NCBI GenBank assembly: GCA_004556925.1
Contig: SFFI01000011.1
Coordinates: forward strand, 1 to 64,000
Origin: Clostridiales bacterium
GTDB lineage: Bacteria; Bacillota; Clostridia; Saccharofermentanales; DTU023
DNA length: 64,000 bases
Direction of reading: 5' to 3'
Part shown: piece after piece, positions 7,921 to 17,451 of the stretch
Layout: each line of letters begins with the position of its first letter
How positions within the stretch are numbered: the stretch's first letter is position 1
Program-made: the position numbers and the translations under genes
Notes under the pieces: generated by a model
The model's input: only the letters and a program-made list of their open reading frames with translations
Database searches by the model: none
Told to the model about the DNA's origin: nothing

Positions 7921-8956
7921 TTCCAGCCTTGCCCATTTGATTGGTCGGGAAGCGCTTACCCGCACCTTATGGGACCAAGCAACCCAGCACAGCCTGCCCC
8001 ATGCCCTGGCCTTTACCGGCCCGGAGGGTTCGGGACGGGCTAGCTTGGCTAGAGCCTTGGCCCAAACTCTGCTTTGCGAAAATCCCCAGGACCAGGGGGC
8101 CTGTGGCAGCTGCCCCTCCTGTACTTATTTTGCAGCAGGTACCCACCCCGACTTTAAGGAGATTAGCCCGGAGGACCAAAAGCTGATTAAGGTAGACCGC
8201 CTGCGTCAGGAGGTTGTTGCAGACCTACGCATGCTACCTCAAATCAGTCCCTGCAAAATTTATCTCCTGAAAGCGGATTATTTTAATGAGCAGGGGCAAA
8301 ATGCCCTCTTAAAATCTCTGGAAGAACCTCCCAGCTATGCTTACTTCTTCCTGACGGTTCGTGACCTGGGTCAGCTCCTGCCTACGGTGGTTTCCCGCAT
8401 CAGTGAATATAAATTAGAGCCCCTGTCCTTAAGCCAGTTGCGGACTGTCTTACACCAGCAGGGTTTTGACCAGGACCTGGACTTTCTGGCTGCCTATGCC
8501 CAGGGCAATCCGGGACAGGCCTTGGCCCTGGCCAGCAGAGAGGGTTTTGCTGAACTCCGCCAGTCTGTCCTGGACCTCTTATGCCAGCTGCCGGGGCAAA
8601 GTTACCTGGATCTTGCTGCGGACAGCCATAGCCTGCTCCTTGCAGAGAAGGATCATTTTCAAGATATCTTGGAGATCATGCTTACGGTCTTGCGAGACCT
8701 GGCACTTCTTTTGGCGGGCCAGACAGAAGGCCTGATCAATCAAGACCAGCTGGCTAAGCTTCAAGCCTTGGCAAAGAAAATTTTGGGTAGGCAGGGAGAT
8801 CCCCAGAGCCGTGCCCAGGCCATCCAGCGCCTGCAAGACATGGAGGCCTTTATCGCCGATCTAGGCCGGGCTATGCTGGTTAATGTAAATTATGAAGTCC
8901 TCACGTGGAGCCTGCTGCAAGAACTCAAAGCAGCCTTCAGTCCCGACCGGCTTTAG
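7907..8956 (+). CDS. holB: DNA polymerase III delta-prime subunit
   Basis: HolB is a clamp-loader subunit of the replicative polymerase. The N-terminal AAA+ domain has the P-loop-like GPEGSGRAS (38-46) and a zinc module of four cysteines (57, 66, 69, 72). The usual SRC motif is SRISE here. KSLEEPPSYAYF is typical of DnaX/HolB. The start is TTG at 7907 inside the upstream gene, with a weak ribosome-binding site, as often seen in this coupled cluster. A slightly later start cannot be excluded, although the SLAHLIGREAL segment must be included. Confidence 0.92.
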   Translation: MSKPSSSLAHLIGREALTRTLWDQATQHSLPHALAFTGPEGSGRASLARALAQTLLCENPQDQGACGSCPSCTYFAAGTHPDFKEISPEDQKLIKVDRLRQEVVADLRMLPQISPCKIYLLKADYFNEQGQNALLKSLEEPPSYAYFFLTVRDLGQLLPTVVSRISEYKLEPLSLSQLRTVLHQQGFDQDLDFLAAYAQGNPGQALALASREGFAELRQSVLDLLCQLPGQSYLDLAADSHSLLLAEKDHFQDILEIMLTVLRDLALLLAGQTEGLINQDQLAKLQALAKKILGRQGDPQSRAQAIQRLQDMEAFIADLGRAMLVNVNYEVLTWSLLQELKAAFSPDRL

Positions 8957-8997
8957 GCGAAGGGTCTTTTGGCTCTAGAGGAGAAGAAAGGATAGAT

Positions 8998-9837
8998 ATG
9001 CCTAAACTCATCAGCGTCCGTTTGCATGGACGTGGTAAGATCAAATATTTTGACCCCGGAGCTTACCCGCTCCAATCCGGCTCTGCCGTCGTGGTTCAGA
9101 CTGACCAGGGCTTAGAGATGGGGATCTGCACCGGCATGGTGACCGAAGTTCAGGAAGACAGCCCCTTGGCCCAGGACCTACAGCCTATTTTGCACCCGGC
9201 TTCAGAGGAAGACTGGGCCCAGTACCAGGAAAACCTGGATCTGGAGCAGGAGGCCTTTGCCATCTGCCAGCAGGAAATTGCCCGGCATGACCTGCCCATG
9301 AAGCTCGTGGCAGCAGAGTATGTCTTGGACCGGCGCAGGCTTATTTTTTACTTCACTGCGGACGGCCGGGTGGACTTCCGCCTGTTGGTCAAAGACTTGG
9401 CCTCGGCCTTCTGTACGCGGATTGAATTGCGGCAGATTGGGGTCCGGGACGAAGCCTGCCTCAAAGGTGGCCTGGGCATGTGTGGCCGCTGCCTCTGCTG
9501 TGCTTCCTACATGCAGGATTTCTATCCCGTTTCCATTAAGATGGCCAAGGAACAAAATCTCTCCATGAATCCGGCGAAAATTTCGGGTGCTTGTGGCCGA
9601 CTCCTTTGCTGCCTGCGCTATGAGGAGGGGGCCTACGCGGACGCCAACAGGCGGCTGCCCAAACGGGGAGACCTGGTCGATACTCCCCAAGGTCGAGGGG
9701 TGGTTCAGGAGGTTAACCTCCTCAAGGAAACCCTGAAGATACGGCTAGATGCCTCAGACGAAGATGGGGAGTTTGTGCTTTTCCCAGCAGCAGATGTTAG
9801 TCGGCTGAAGCGGAAGGGCGGCCAAGACAAAAAGTAG
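8998..9837 (+). CDS. ricT: RicT/YaaT, PSP1-domain protein of the Y-complex
   Basis: In Bacillus this protein joins RlbA and YmcA in an Fe-S complex that supports RNase Y-dependent mRNA maturation and development. The conserved cysteine-rich core is present as GMCGRCLCCASYM followed by SGACGRLLCCLRYE. I chose ATG 8998, which follows AGAAAGGATAG, rather than the in-frame start at 8905 inside holB. This gives 279 residues, the family length. Its stop shares a base with the rsmI GTG start. Confidence 0.93.
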   Translation: MPKLISVRLHGRGKIKYFDPGAYPLQSGSAVVVQTDQGLEMGICTGMVTEVQEDSPLAQDLQPILHPASEEDWAQYQENLDLEQEAFAICQQEIARHDLPMKLVAAEYVLDRRRLIFYFTADGRVDFRLLVKDLASAFCTRIELRQIGVRDEACLKGGLGMCGRCLCCASYMQDFYPVSIKMAKEQNLSMNPAKISGACGRLLCCLRYEEGAYADANRRLPKRGDLVDTPQGRGVVQEVNLLKETLKIRLDASDEDGEFVLFPAADVSRLKRKGGQDKK

Positions 9838-10718
9838 TGGACCAGATTCCAGGAAAACTTTATCTCGTTCCTACGCCTATTGGCAACCTAACCGACCTCT
9901 CGGCACGAGCCCAAAGGATGCTTGCCGAAGCTGACCTGATTGCGGCAGAGGATACCCGGGTGGCGGCCCAACTCTTGGCCAAACTTGACTTGCCTTTTAA
10001 GGATCTAGTTTCCTACCACGCGCATAATGAGCAAAGCAGGGTGGACCTGATTTTGGCCAAGCTGGCTGCCGGCCAGACGATTGCCCTCGTGTCCGATGCA
10101 GGCATGCCGGCTATTTCTGATCCCGGCCAGATTGTCGTCGCGGCAGCCGTGCAGGCCGGTTATGCCGTGTGTGCTCTGCCTGGTCCGAATGCCGCCCTTA
10201 CTGCCCTGGCGGCTTCCGGCTTAGACAGCCGGTATTTCCACTTTGAAGGCTTTATTCCGGTCAAGGGCAAAGAAAGAGCCAGCCGGTTGCAAGCCCTGGC
10301 CCAGCAGGCGGAGACCTCCTTAATTTATGAAGCGCCCCACCGCTTGGCCAAAACCCTGGATGATTTAGCGGCCCAGGGCCTGGGAGACCGCCGCCTTTGT
10401 TTGGCACGCGAATTAACCAAGCCCTATGAAAGCTATCTCTATCTCAGCCTAGCTGAAGCCCAAGACCAGGTTAAACGACAAGCCCCACGGGGCGAATATG
10501 TTTTAGTTCTTGAAGGCAGAGAGGCCTACTTGGCCCGGTGCCCGGAGGCGGGCCAGGCTGGCCAAAAAGATCTGGAAGACCAGGTCCGGGAAAAAATCCT
10601 CCTCCTACGCAAGGCGGGCCTGAGGGACCGGAGTATCCTGGAGGTCCTTGTGGACCTATGTGACCTGGGCAAGAATGACTTGTACCAGCTGATCAAAGAT
10701 GAAGCCAGTTCAGAGTAG
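9837..10718 (+). CDS. rsmI: 16S rRNA (cytidine-1402-2'-O)-methyltransferase
   Basis: RsmI methylates the ribose of C1402 in the decoding centre. The N-terminal tetrapyrrole-methylase-type fold begins with LYLVPTPIGNLTDLS. IAAEDTRVA, LVSDAGMPAISDPG and ALPGPNAALTALAASG are diagnostic. It has 293 residues. The start is GTG at 9837, overlapping the last base of ricT. The same neighbourhood (holB-ricT-rsmI) is seen in many Bacillota. Confidence 0.96.
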   Translation: MDQIPGKLYLVPTPIGNLTDLSARAQRMLAEADLIAAEDTRVAAQLLAKLDLPFKDLVSYHAHNEQSRVDLILAKLAAGQTIALVSDAGMPAISDPGQIVVAAAVQAGYAVCALPGPNAALTALAASGLDSRYFHFEGFIPVKGKERASRLQALAQQAETSLIYEAPHRLAKTLDDLAAQGLGDRRLCLARELTKPYESYLYLSLAEAQDQVKRQAPRGEYVLVLEGREAYLARCPEAGQAGQKDLEDQVREKILLLRKAGLRDRSILEVLVDLCDLGKNDLYQLIKDEASSE

Positions 10719-10745
10719 TCTGGCCTAGTTACCAGCCCAATCGTG

Positions 10746-10800
10746 TATAATCAGGAAAGATTTAAAAGGAAGCTGACCCATTTGGGGGGCGGCTTTCCTT
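10746..10800 (+). promoter_or_regulatory. Candidate promoter -10 box and leader hairpin of metG
   Basis: A perfect TATAAT lies at 10746-10751 in the 101-base gap upstream of metG, but no good -35 box stands 16-18 bases before it. Just downstream, AAGGAAGC at 10766-10773 can pair imperfectly with GCTTTCCTT at 10792-10800, with CCC and GGGG near the loop. No T-run follows, so this is a leader hairpin rather than a terminator. No T-box sequence is seen. Confidence 0.4.
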
Positions 10801-10819
10801 CAAGATAAGGGAGTTTCGT

Positions 10820-12475
10820 ATGTCTGAAAGATTTTATGTCACCACACCTATATATTATCCCTCGGCTAACTTAACTATAGGCAACGCCTATACCACGGTT
10901 ATTGCCGACAGCCTGGCCCGCTGGCACCGCATGCTGGGCGAGGATGTGCTTTTCCTTACGGGTAGCGATGAGCATGGACAGAAGCTGCAACAGGCGGCTG
11001 AGGCTCAGGGGGTAAGCCCCCAAGCCTATGTGGACTACATGGTCAACCACGATATTAAGCCCTTGTGGGACCGCTATAATGTCCGCTACGACCGCTTTAT
11101 CCGGACAACGGACGACTTTCACCAAAAGGCAGTCCAGGATATCTTCCAAAAGCTCTACGACAAGGGGGATATCTACTTGGGCAAGTATTCGGGCCATTAT
11201 TGTGTCCCGTGTGAAGCCTACTGGACGGACTCTCAGCTGGTAGACGGCATGTGCCCGGATTGCGGCCGGCCTGTCCAAGAGATGACGGAAGAATGTTATT
11301 TCTTCAAGCTATCGAATTATGCGGACCGCCTCACCCAATACTACGAAGACCACCCGGACTTTATCCAGCCAGCTGCCCGCATGAAGGAAATGCTCAACAA
11401 CTTTATTAAGCCTGGCCTGGAAGACCTGGCCCTATCCCGGACCTCTTTCAGCTGGGGAATTCAAGTGCCCTTCGATCCCAAGCACGTGGTTTACGTGTGG
11501 CTGGATGCCCTAACCAACTACATTACTGCCCTGGGTTATCCGGAAGAGACAGAAGACTTCAAGACCTATTGGCCAGCCGACCTTCATTTGGTCGGTAAGG
11601 ACATTATCCGCTTCCATACCATCATCTGGCCCATTACCCTCATGGCCCTGGGTCTGCCCCTGCCCCAGCAGGTCTTTGGCCACGGCTGGCTCTTAGTGGA
11701 TGGAGACAAAATGTCCAAATCCAAGGGGAATGTGCAAGACCCCTATGTGTTAGCGGATATTTTTGGCGTGGATGCCATCCGCTACTTCCTTCTGCGGGAA
11801 ATTCAGTTTGGCCAGGACGGCAACTTTTCTGGTGAGGCCTTGATCAACCGGATCAATTCAGATCTGGTTAATGACCTGGGCAACCTTTTATCCCGGTCTT
11901 TGGCTATGTTTGAGCAAAACTTCCCGAAGGGCTTCCCCGAAGAGCGAGAGGCGGGAGACTTTGACCAAGACTTGCTTGACCAGGCTCAGACCTCCTTTGA
12001 CCAGGCAAGTGCCTATCTGCACGCACTCAAGATTTCCTCGGCCCTCAATAGCATCTGGGACTTGATCCGCCGGGCCAATAAATACATTGACGAAACCCAG
12101 CCCTGGGTCCTGGCTAAGGAAGAAGGTCATAAAGCCCGCCTGGCCGCGGTCCTCTATCACTTGGTGGATGTTCTGCGCCGGCTTTCCCTGATGATTGCCC
12201 CCTTTATGCCCGAAACGGCAGAGGCCATAGATGCCCAGCTGGCCATTGCCCGGCCAGACCGACAGGCCAATTCTCAGGGCTTGTCCTGGGCAGAAGCAGG
12301 CCAAGCGGGTCTTTATCCCATAAATCATCCCGCTGCGAGAGGAGATGCCCTCTTCCCCCGGATCAAAATGGATGAGACCCTGACCCGCATGGAAAAAGCC
12401 GCTAAGGACAAGCAAAAGTCCCGGGATCAGCAAAAGGCTGAGGACTTTGCGCAATTGGCTAAAGCCGGAGCCTAG
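10820..12475 (+). CDS. metG: Methionyl-tRNA synthetase
   Basis: It charges tRNA-Met. The HIGH-type motif is degenerate (LTIGNAY), and the KMSKS loop is DGDKMSKSKGN. The zinc-binding insert has CVPC and CPDC pairs around residues 133 and 151. The protein is 551 residues and stops after the anticodon-binding helical domain. The C-terminal EMAP/tRNA-binding domain found in some MetRS is missing, replaced by a short Lys/Gln-rich tail. The ATG follows AAGGGAG. rsmI-metG-tatD is a standard order. Confidence 0.97.
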   Translation: MSERFYVTTPIYYPSANLTIGNAYTTVIADSLARWHRMLGEDVLFLTGSDEHGQKLQQAAEAQGVSPQAYVDYMVNHDIKPLWDRYNVRYDRFIRTTDDFHQKAVQDIFQKLYDKGDIYLGKYSGHYCVPCEAYWTDSQLVDGMCPDCGRPVQEMTEECYFFKLSNYADRLTQYYEDHPDFIQPAARMKEMLNNFIKPGLEDLALSRTSFSWGIQVPFDPKHVVYVWLDALTNYITALGYPEETEDFKTYWPADLHLVGKDIIRFHTIIWPITLMALGLPLPQQVFGHGWLLVDGDKMSKSKGNVQDPYVLADIFGVDAIRYFLLREIQFGQDGNFSGEALINRINSDLVNDLGNLLSRSLAMFEQNFPKGFPEEREAGDFDQDLLDQAQTSFDQASAYLHALKISSALNSIWDLIRRANKYIDETQPWVLAKEEGHKARLAAVLYHLVDVLRRLSLMIAPFMPETAEAIDAQLAIARPDRQANSQGLSWAEAGQAGLYPINHPAARGDALFPRIKMDETLTRMEKAAKDKQKSRDQQKAEDFAQLAKAGA

Positions 12476-12497
12476 GCCTCAGACTAGCAGAAACCCT

Positions 12498-13340
12498 ATG
12501 TACCCTTTTTTTGATACCCATGCGCATTTACAAGATCCGGATTTTGCAGCAGACCTGGATCAGGTCCTGGAAAACTTGGTGGAGGCCGGTGTAGGGCGGG
12601 TTGTTTTACCCGCCTCTGATCTGGCAGATTCCTACCGGGCGGCCGACTTGGCCTTGCAGCACCCAGGCGTGTATTGTGTGCTAGGCTGCCACCCCCACGA
12701 GGCGAAATCTTGGACGGCAGAGTCCCGCCAGGAATTGGCCGACCTGATTCAAAAGACCCAAGCCCAGGCCCGGGCACAGGGCCGAGCAAAAGTGGTGGTG
12801 GGTATTGGGGAGATTGGTCTGGACTATCACTATGATTTTAGCCCCCGCCCCCTTCAAGCCCAGGTCTACCGAGACCAGATTGAACTTGCAGCCGAGCTGG
12901 GCCTACCCATCGTGGTCCACGAACGTGAGGCTTTTGAGGATTCCATCAAGATCTTACAAGAGGCCAAGTCGGACGGCCTCTTGGAGATCCCCATGGCCTG
13001 CCATTGTTTTTCTGGCTCGGTGGAATCTGCTGACCGCCTTTTGCAGTTGGGAGCCTACTTGGGTTTTGATGGGCCAATTACCTTCAAAAACGCCAAAAAG
13101 CCCAAGGCCGTTCTGGCGAGGGTTCCGGAAGACCGCTTCCTTTTGGAAACGGATTCCCCCTATCTTACGCCAGAACCCCTGCGGGGCAAGCGGAATGACC
13201 CCAGCAAGCTGACTTATATTGCCCAAGAGGCTGCGACAATCCGGCAGCAGTCCTACGAAAGTATCGTGGAGCAAAACTGGCACAATGCTTGCCGTTTCTT
13301 TGGCCTAGATTCAAATCCCTTGAAAGACATCTTGCTCTAG
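12498..13340 (+). CDS. tatD: TatD family metal-dependent DNase
   Basis: TatD-family enzymes are metal-dependent nucleases with a TIM-barrel fold. Metal ligands appear in DTHAHL at the N-terminus, GEIGLDYHYD, VVHEREAF, ACHCFSG and LLETDSPYL. I chose ATG 12498 (MYPFFDTHAHL), giving 280 residues. An earlier in-frame TTG at 12447 lies inside metG and would add a non-conserved extension. The ribosome-binding site is weak, suggesting coupling to metG translation. Confidence 0.93.
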   Translation: MYPFFDTHAHLQDPDFAADLDQVLENLVEAGVGRVVLPASDLADSYRAADLALQHPGVYCVLGCHPHEAKSWTAESRQELADLIQKTQAQARAQGRAKVVVGIGEIGLDYHYDFSPRPLQAQVYRDQIELAAELGLPIVVHEREAFEDSIKILQEAKSDGLLEIPMACHCFSGSVESADRLLQLGAYLGFDGPITFKNAKKPKAVLARVPEDRFLLETDSPYLTPEPLRGKRNDPSKLTYIAQEAATIRQQSYESIVEQNWHNACRFFGLDSNPLKDILL

Positions 13341-13447
13341 CTCCTGGTTTAAGTCTCTGGACGCACGGTCGTGCAGAGCCAGAGTATGCTAAAATTACAT
13401 CTAAGCACTGGGGCCTATCCCCAAGACCCAAGAAGGGAGCAAGACAT

Positions 13448-14104
13448 ATGCTGGACAATATCTTTAATCGCAAAAACAATGATCCTGAACAGGAAGCCAA
13501 AGCAGAAGACGTGGATCAAGGTCAGATTGAACAAGCAGATCTTGAAGCCACAGAGGCAGAGCCAGCTGAGGATGTAGAAGTCACAGAAGCGCTCGACGAT
13601 CTCCCGGGAGAAGAAGAGAGTGACTTTGTCCTCCGAGGCAACGATACGGAGGTTCAAGGGGATGCAGATGAGCCCCTGACAGAACCGACTTGGCCAGAAG
13701 CTCAGGCAGAAGACCTGGAAGTCTCCGAGTCTGAAGAAGGGACCAGCTTGATAGTTCCCCCTGAACTGGCAGGGAGTCAACTCTCCTTTGATGAAAAGGT
13801 CTTAGAGAAGATTGTCTCTGTGGCTATCAAAGAAATGCCTGGTGTCCTCCTTGCTGATGGGGGCGGCGGTTTCTTTAATCTCAAAACCAACAAGGGCGTG
13901 GACATTAATGTAGATGAAAACGACCAAGTCAGTTTGGACTTAGACTTAGTCCTTGAATATGGCAAGTCGGCCCCGGATATTTATGAACGCCTCAAAGGGG
14001 TTCTGCATGAGCGGATCCTCCAAATGACCGGCCTTTTCTTAAAGAACGTCAACGTACACGTCGTCAATATCCTCACGAATGAGGAATTTGCAGAAAAACA
14101 ATAG
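13448..14104 (+). CDS. Asp23/Gls24 family envelope stress protein with acidic N-terminal extension
   Basis: The C-terminal half (from LSFDEKVLEKIVSVAIKEMP) is an Asp23/Gls24 (DUF322) domain, known from cell-envelope stress proteins of Gram-positives. The first 100 residues are very acidic and low in complexity (runs of Glu, Asp and Ala), unlike typical Asp23 proteins. The start ATG 13448 follows GGGAGCAAGACAT. Longer starts would run back into tatD. The next gene is a penicillin-binding protein only three bases away, so a link with wall synthesis is likely but inferred. Confidence 0.8.
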   Translation: MLDNIFNRKNNDPEQEAKAEDVDQGQIEQADLEATEAEPAEDVEVTEALDDLPGEEESDFVLRGNDTEVQGDADEPLTEPTWPEAQAEDLEVSESEEGTSLIVPPELAGSQLSFDEKVLEKIVSVAIKEMPGVLLADGGGGFFNLKTNKGVDINVDENDQVSLDLDLVLEYGKSAPDIYERLKGVLHERILQMTGLFLKNVNVHVVNILTNEEFAEKQ

Positions 14105-14107
14105 TCC

Positions 14108-16459
14108 TTGAGTACACAACAAAAACAACCACCAGCTGGGCCTTCAGCCAATCCAAACGCGCGAGGCCCAGCACGTAAGCCCTACAGCCAACAGCGCAAA
14201 AAGCTGCGCAAACGTGTTAAGGCCAAGCCTAGCTCGGCAGATAACTACACCAGCTTTTGGCGCTTTTTAACTATGTCTTTAGCCCAGGCGGTTAAGGTCT
14301 TTATTGTAGTCATCCTAATTGTAGGCTTTGCTTTAATGGGCCTGGGTTCCGGCATGTTGACCGGCTATATCTCCACAGCCCAAGAGGTGGATATTAGCAA
14401 TATTCAGGCCAACCTTACCAGTGAAGAAACCCGGGTCTTAGATATGAATGGCAAGCTGGTGGCCTCGCTCAAAGGAGCAGGCTCCACAGCGGAATTTGTC
14501 TCTTATAACGAAATTAGAGACACGTATATTGATGATGCCTTCATCTCGATTGAAGACGAGCGCTTTGAAAGCCACCCCGGGATTGATATGCGGCGGATCT
14601 TTTCTGCTGTTGTATCTGCCCTCCTCAATGCCGGCACGCCTACCCACGGGGGGTCTACCATTACCCAGCAGACCATCAAGATGGTCACGGGTGACGATGA
14701 TATTTCTGCACAAAGAAAAATCCAGGAGTGGTACAAGGCTATCCAGCTGGAGCGTACTATGTCAAAGGATGCCATCATGGAGCTTTACCTGAACCTGGTC
14801 CCCATGTCGAATAACTACCAGGGGGTTCAGGCAGCTTCCAAGGCTTTCTTCAACAAGGATGCCAAGGATTTAAGCCTAGCAGAATGTGCCCTCTTGGCAG
14901 GTATCCCTAATCGGCCTGCGACCTACAACCCCATGACAGAATTTGGTCGACGCAATTGCCTCCGCCGTATGCGCCTGGTCCTGGGTATTATGCTGGAGAA
15001 CGGCCGCATCAGTGCGGACCAGTATGACGAGGCCCTCAACCAAGAGATTGTTTTTGACTTCTCTGGCCAAGAAGACCGGGAAGAAAATATCCGGTCTTGG
15101 TTTGTGGAGACTGTGCTCCAGGAAGTGCAGCATGACCTGGTCCAGCACCGGGGCTACACCCCAGAACTGGCCGCCATGGCAGTCTACAACTATGGTTTAA
15201 CGATTGAGACCTGCCTCGACTCGGATGCCCAAGCCCAATTGGAGCGAGTCTTTAAGGATGAAAGTCTCTTCGTGACAGATCCTGCGCAATTGCCCAATAC
15301 CCCAGAGCATCCCCAGGCAGGTATTACGGTCATGGATAACCGGCCAGGCTCGGAAGGTCTGGTGCGGGCCTTGGTCGGCGGCTTCGGTGAAAAAACAGGC
15401 AACCTCATGTTTAACATGGCGACAGACGCTAAACGCCAGCCAGGTTCTTCGATCAAGCCCATCCTCGTTTACACACCCGCCCTGGAACTGGGTGCTATCA
15501 GTCAGGCTAGCCTGTTCAAGGATGAGCCCATGTTTCTGAATCCGGCGGCGCCAGACCAGCCCTGGCCCCAAAACTATAGCCGGACCTATGAGGGGGAGGT
15601 TACCCTGTCACGGGCCTTGCTCATGTCCTTAAATACCATTGCCGTAGATACCTACGTGAATCGTTTAGGCCCTGAATCCGGTCTGACCTTCTTGCGAGAC
15701 TGCGGGATTGACCGCATGGATGAGCCCTACGCGGCGGGTGCCCTGGGCGGTTTTGAAGAAGGCATGTCCACCTGGGAAATGACCGAAGCCTATTCGGTCT
15801 TGGCCAACAAGGGGGTTTACCACGAGCCGACCACCTACCTGCGTGTCCTGAATAGTGACGGAACTATCCTCCTGGATAATACCCAGCGGGAGTCTTACCA
15901 GGTTTATCGCCCAGAAACCACCTATATCATGACGACCATGCTCAAGGATGTCGCAGAGGCTCCCTGGAACGGTGCCAAACCCAGCAACACGCTGGCGGCA
16001 GGTAAGACCGGTACAACGGATGACTACCGGGATGTTTGGTTTTGTGGTTACACCCCCTACTACACCGCGGCGGTTTGGTACGGCTATGCCAACGCCAATG
16101 GTCGGAATACCTCCGTTCCCTTAGTGGATGGCTACAATGCCTGCCATATTTGGCGGGAATCTATGCAGGCCCTGCATGAAAACCTCCCAGCGGCGGACTT
16201 CCAACGTCCGGACGGTGTTATCAACATGACCATCTGTGCGGAAACCCATGATATCGCCAACGAATACTGCGAAGATACCATTAATGTTCTCTTGATTAAG
16301 GACTCACCGGCTAACCCCACCCAGGTTTGCCAGCTACATGATGCCAAATCCAAGAAGAATAAAGATAAAGATAAGGATAAAGAGGGCGGTGAAAGTGACC
16401 AACCTATCCGGGTAGTCACGCCTGACAACGAGGACGACTCGCGAGGCTTTGGTCCCTAA
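14108..16459 (+). CDS. Class A penicillin-binding protein (glycosyltransferase/transpeptidase)
   Basis: This is a bifunctional peptidoglycan synthase. After a basic cytoplasmic segment and one membrane helix (about residues 55-80), the GT51 domain shows ISIEDERFESHPGID and HGGSTITQQT. The transpeptidase domain has the nucleophile motif SSIK (in RQPGSSIKPIL), SLN (MSLNTIAV) and KTGTT. The C-terminus is Lys/Asp-rich with KDKDKDKE repeats. The likely start is TTG at 14108; a good Shine-Dalgarno site is lacking and coupling to the upstream gene is probable. It has 783 residues, within the family range. Confidence 0.95.
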   Translation: MSTQQKQPPAGPSANPNARGPARKPYSQQRKKLRKRVKAKPSSADNYTSFWRFLTMSLAQAVKVFIVVILIVGFALMGLGSGMLTGYISTAQEVDISNIQANLTSEETRVLDMNGKLVASLKGAGSTAEFVSYNEIRDTYIDDAFISIEDERFESHPGIDMRRIFSAVVSALLNAGTPTHGGSTITQQTIKMVTGDDDISAQRKIQEWYKAIQLERTMSKDAIMELYLNLVPMSNNYQGVQAASKAFFNKDAKDLSLAECALLAGIPNRPATYNPMTEFGRRNCLRRMRLVLGIMLENGRISADQYDEALNQEIVFDFSGQEDREENIRSWFVETVLQEVQHDLVQHRGYTPELAAMAVYNYGLTIETCLDSDAQAQLERVFKDESLFVTDPAQLPNTPEHPQAGITVMDNRPGSEGLVRALVGGFGEKTGNLMFNMATDAKRQPGSSIKPILVYTPALELGAISQASLFKDEPMFLNPAAPDQPWPQNYSRTYEGEVTLSRALLMSLNTIAVDTYVNRLGPESGLTFLRDCGIDRMDEPYAAGALGGFEEGMSTWEMTEAYSVLANKGVYHEPTTYLRVLNSDGTILLDNTQRESYQVYRPETTYIMTTMLKDVAEAPWNGAKPSNTLAAGKTGTTDDYRDVWFCGYTPYYTAAVWYGYANANGRNTSVPLVDGYNACHIWRESMQALHENLPAADFQRPDGVINMTICAETHDIANEYCEDTINVLLIKDSPANPTQVCQLHDAKSKKNKDKDKDKEGGESDQPIRVVTPDNEDDSRGFGP

Positions 16460-16478
16460 AGTTAGAAGGGAAGATACG

Positions 16479-17315
16479 ATGCACAATCCAGAACAAATCT
16501 GGCAGGAACTGCAAGAAGCTGCCGGCTATATTCAAGACAGAATCCAGGACACTCCGGAGGTCGCCTTAATTTTGGGCTCTGCCCTAGGCCCTTTGGCTGA
16601 GGAAATTGAAGATCCTATCAAGATTGCTTACAAGGATGTTCCCCACATGCTACTTTCTACCGCTCCTGGCCATGCTGGACAATTTGTCTTTGGCCGCTTG
16701 GCGGGCAAGCGGGTAGTGGCTATGTCGGGACGCTTTCACTATTATGAAGGTTATGAGTTTGAAGCGTTAGCCCAGCCCGTACGTCTCTTAAAACTACTAG
16801 GTGTGGAAACCCTCGTTCTCACCAATGCGGCGGGTTGTGTACGGACAGACTGGCAGGCCAATGACATCATGGTGATTTCTGACCATATCAAGTTCATGGG
16901 GGCGAGTCCGCTCAGAGGGGCCAATATTCCACAACTCGGTGTGCGCTTTCCCGACACCACTGAAATGTATACCCCTCGGTTGAGGGAACTTGCCCTAGAG
17001 ACGGCGGAGGAACTAGGCCAAAGTGAGACAACACGCCAAGGGGTCTACTTCTTTATGCCTGGGCCCCAATATGAAACCCCGGCAGAAATTCGTGCCGTCC
17101 GTACATTGGGCGGAGACGCTGTGGGCATGTCAACTGTAACTGAGGCAATAACTGCGGCCCAATGTGGTCTTCCGGTCCTGGGCCTGTCCTTACTTACCAA
17201 TATGGCGGCTGGCCTTTCAGAGATGACATTATCGGAAGAAGAAGTCAGCAAGTCGGGTGAGGAATCCGGGGCCCGCATGGCGGCCTTGCTGAAAGGTATC
17301 TTAGCAAAACTCTAG
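16479..17315 (+). CDS. punA: Purine nucleoside phosphorylase (PNP class I)
   Basis: It cleaves purine nucleosides with phosphate to base and ribose-1-phosphate. Recognisable features are LILGSALGPLAEE near the N-terminus, MSGRFHYYEGY, the TNAAGCV loop, MPGPQYETPAEIRA and GMSTVTEAITA. ATG 16479 follows AGAAGGGAAG and gives 278 residues. The 5' end lies just past the PBP stop. Its position before a nucleoside deaminase and an ABC nucleoside importer supports a salvage role. Confidence 0.94.
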   Translation: MHNPEQIWQELQEAAGYIQDRIQDTPEVALILGSALGPLAEEIEDPIKIAYKDVPHMLLSTAPGHAGQFVFGRLAGKRVVAMSGRFHYYEGYEFEALAQPVRLLKLLGVETLVLTNAAGCVRTDWQANDIMVISDHIKFMGASPLRGANIPQLGVRFPDTTEMYTPRLRELALETAEELGQSETTRQGVYFFMPGPQYETPAEIRAVRTLGGDAVGMSTVTEAITAAQCGLPVLGLSLLTNMAAGLSEMTLSEEEVSKSGEESGARMAALLKGILAKL

Positions 17316-17335
17316 CGCGACCACGCAACTCCGTC

Positions 17336-17364
17336 AGGCCACTTGCGGTCTCCGCCAGTGGCCT
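17336..17364 (+). other. Hairpin between punA and the deaminase gene
   Basis: AGGCCACT at 17336-17343 pairs perfectly with AGTGGCCT at 17357-17364, and an inner GCGG/CCGC adds to the stem. No T-run follows, so it is not a classical intrinsic terminator. It could be an mRNA-processing or stability element. Confidence 0.5.
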
Positions 17365-17451
17365 AACTGTCTGTAAGCGGATGGCCTCTTGCGGCCTCGT
17401 GCCTCCCTGGCCTGCGTAAGCTATCCCAAAAAGAATGAAGATCAGAAGACC

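Noticed and set aside
16449..16478. Earlier start of the phosphorylase inside the PBP gene
   Set aside because: The TTG lies in the PBP stop region and adds ten unconserved residues; ATG 16479 is preceded by AGAAGGGAAG.
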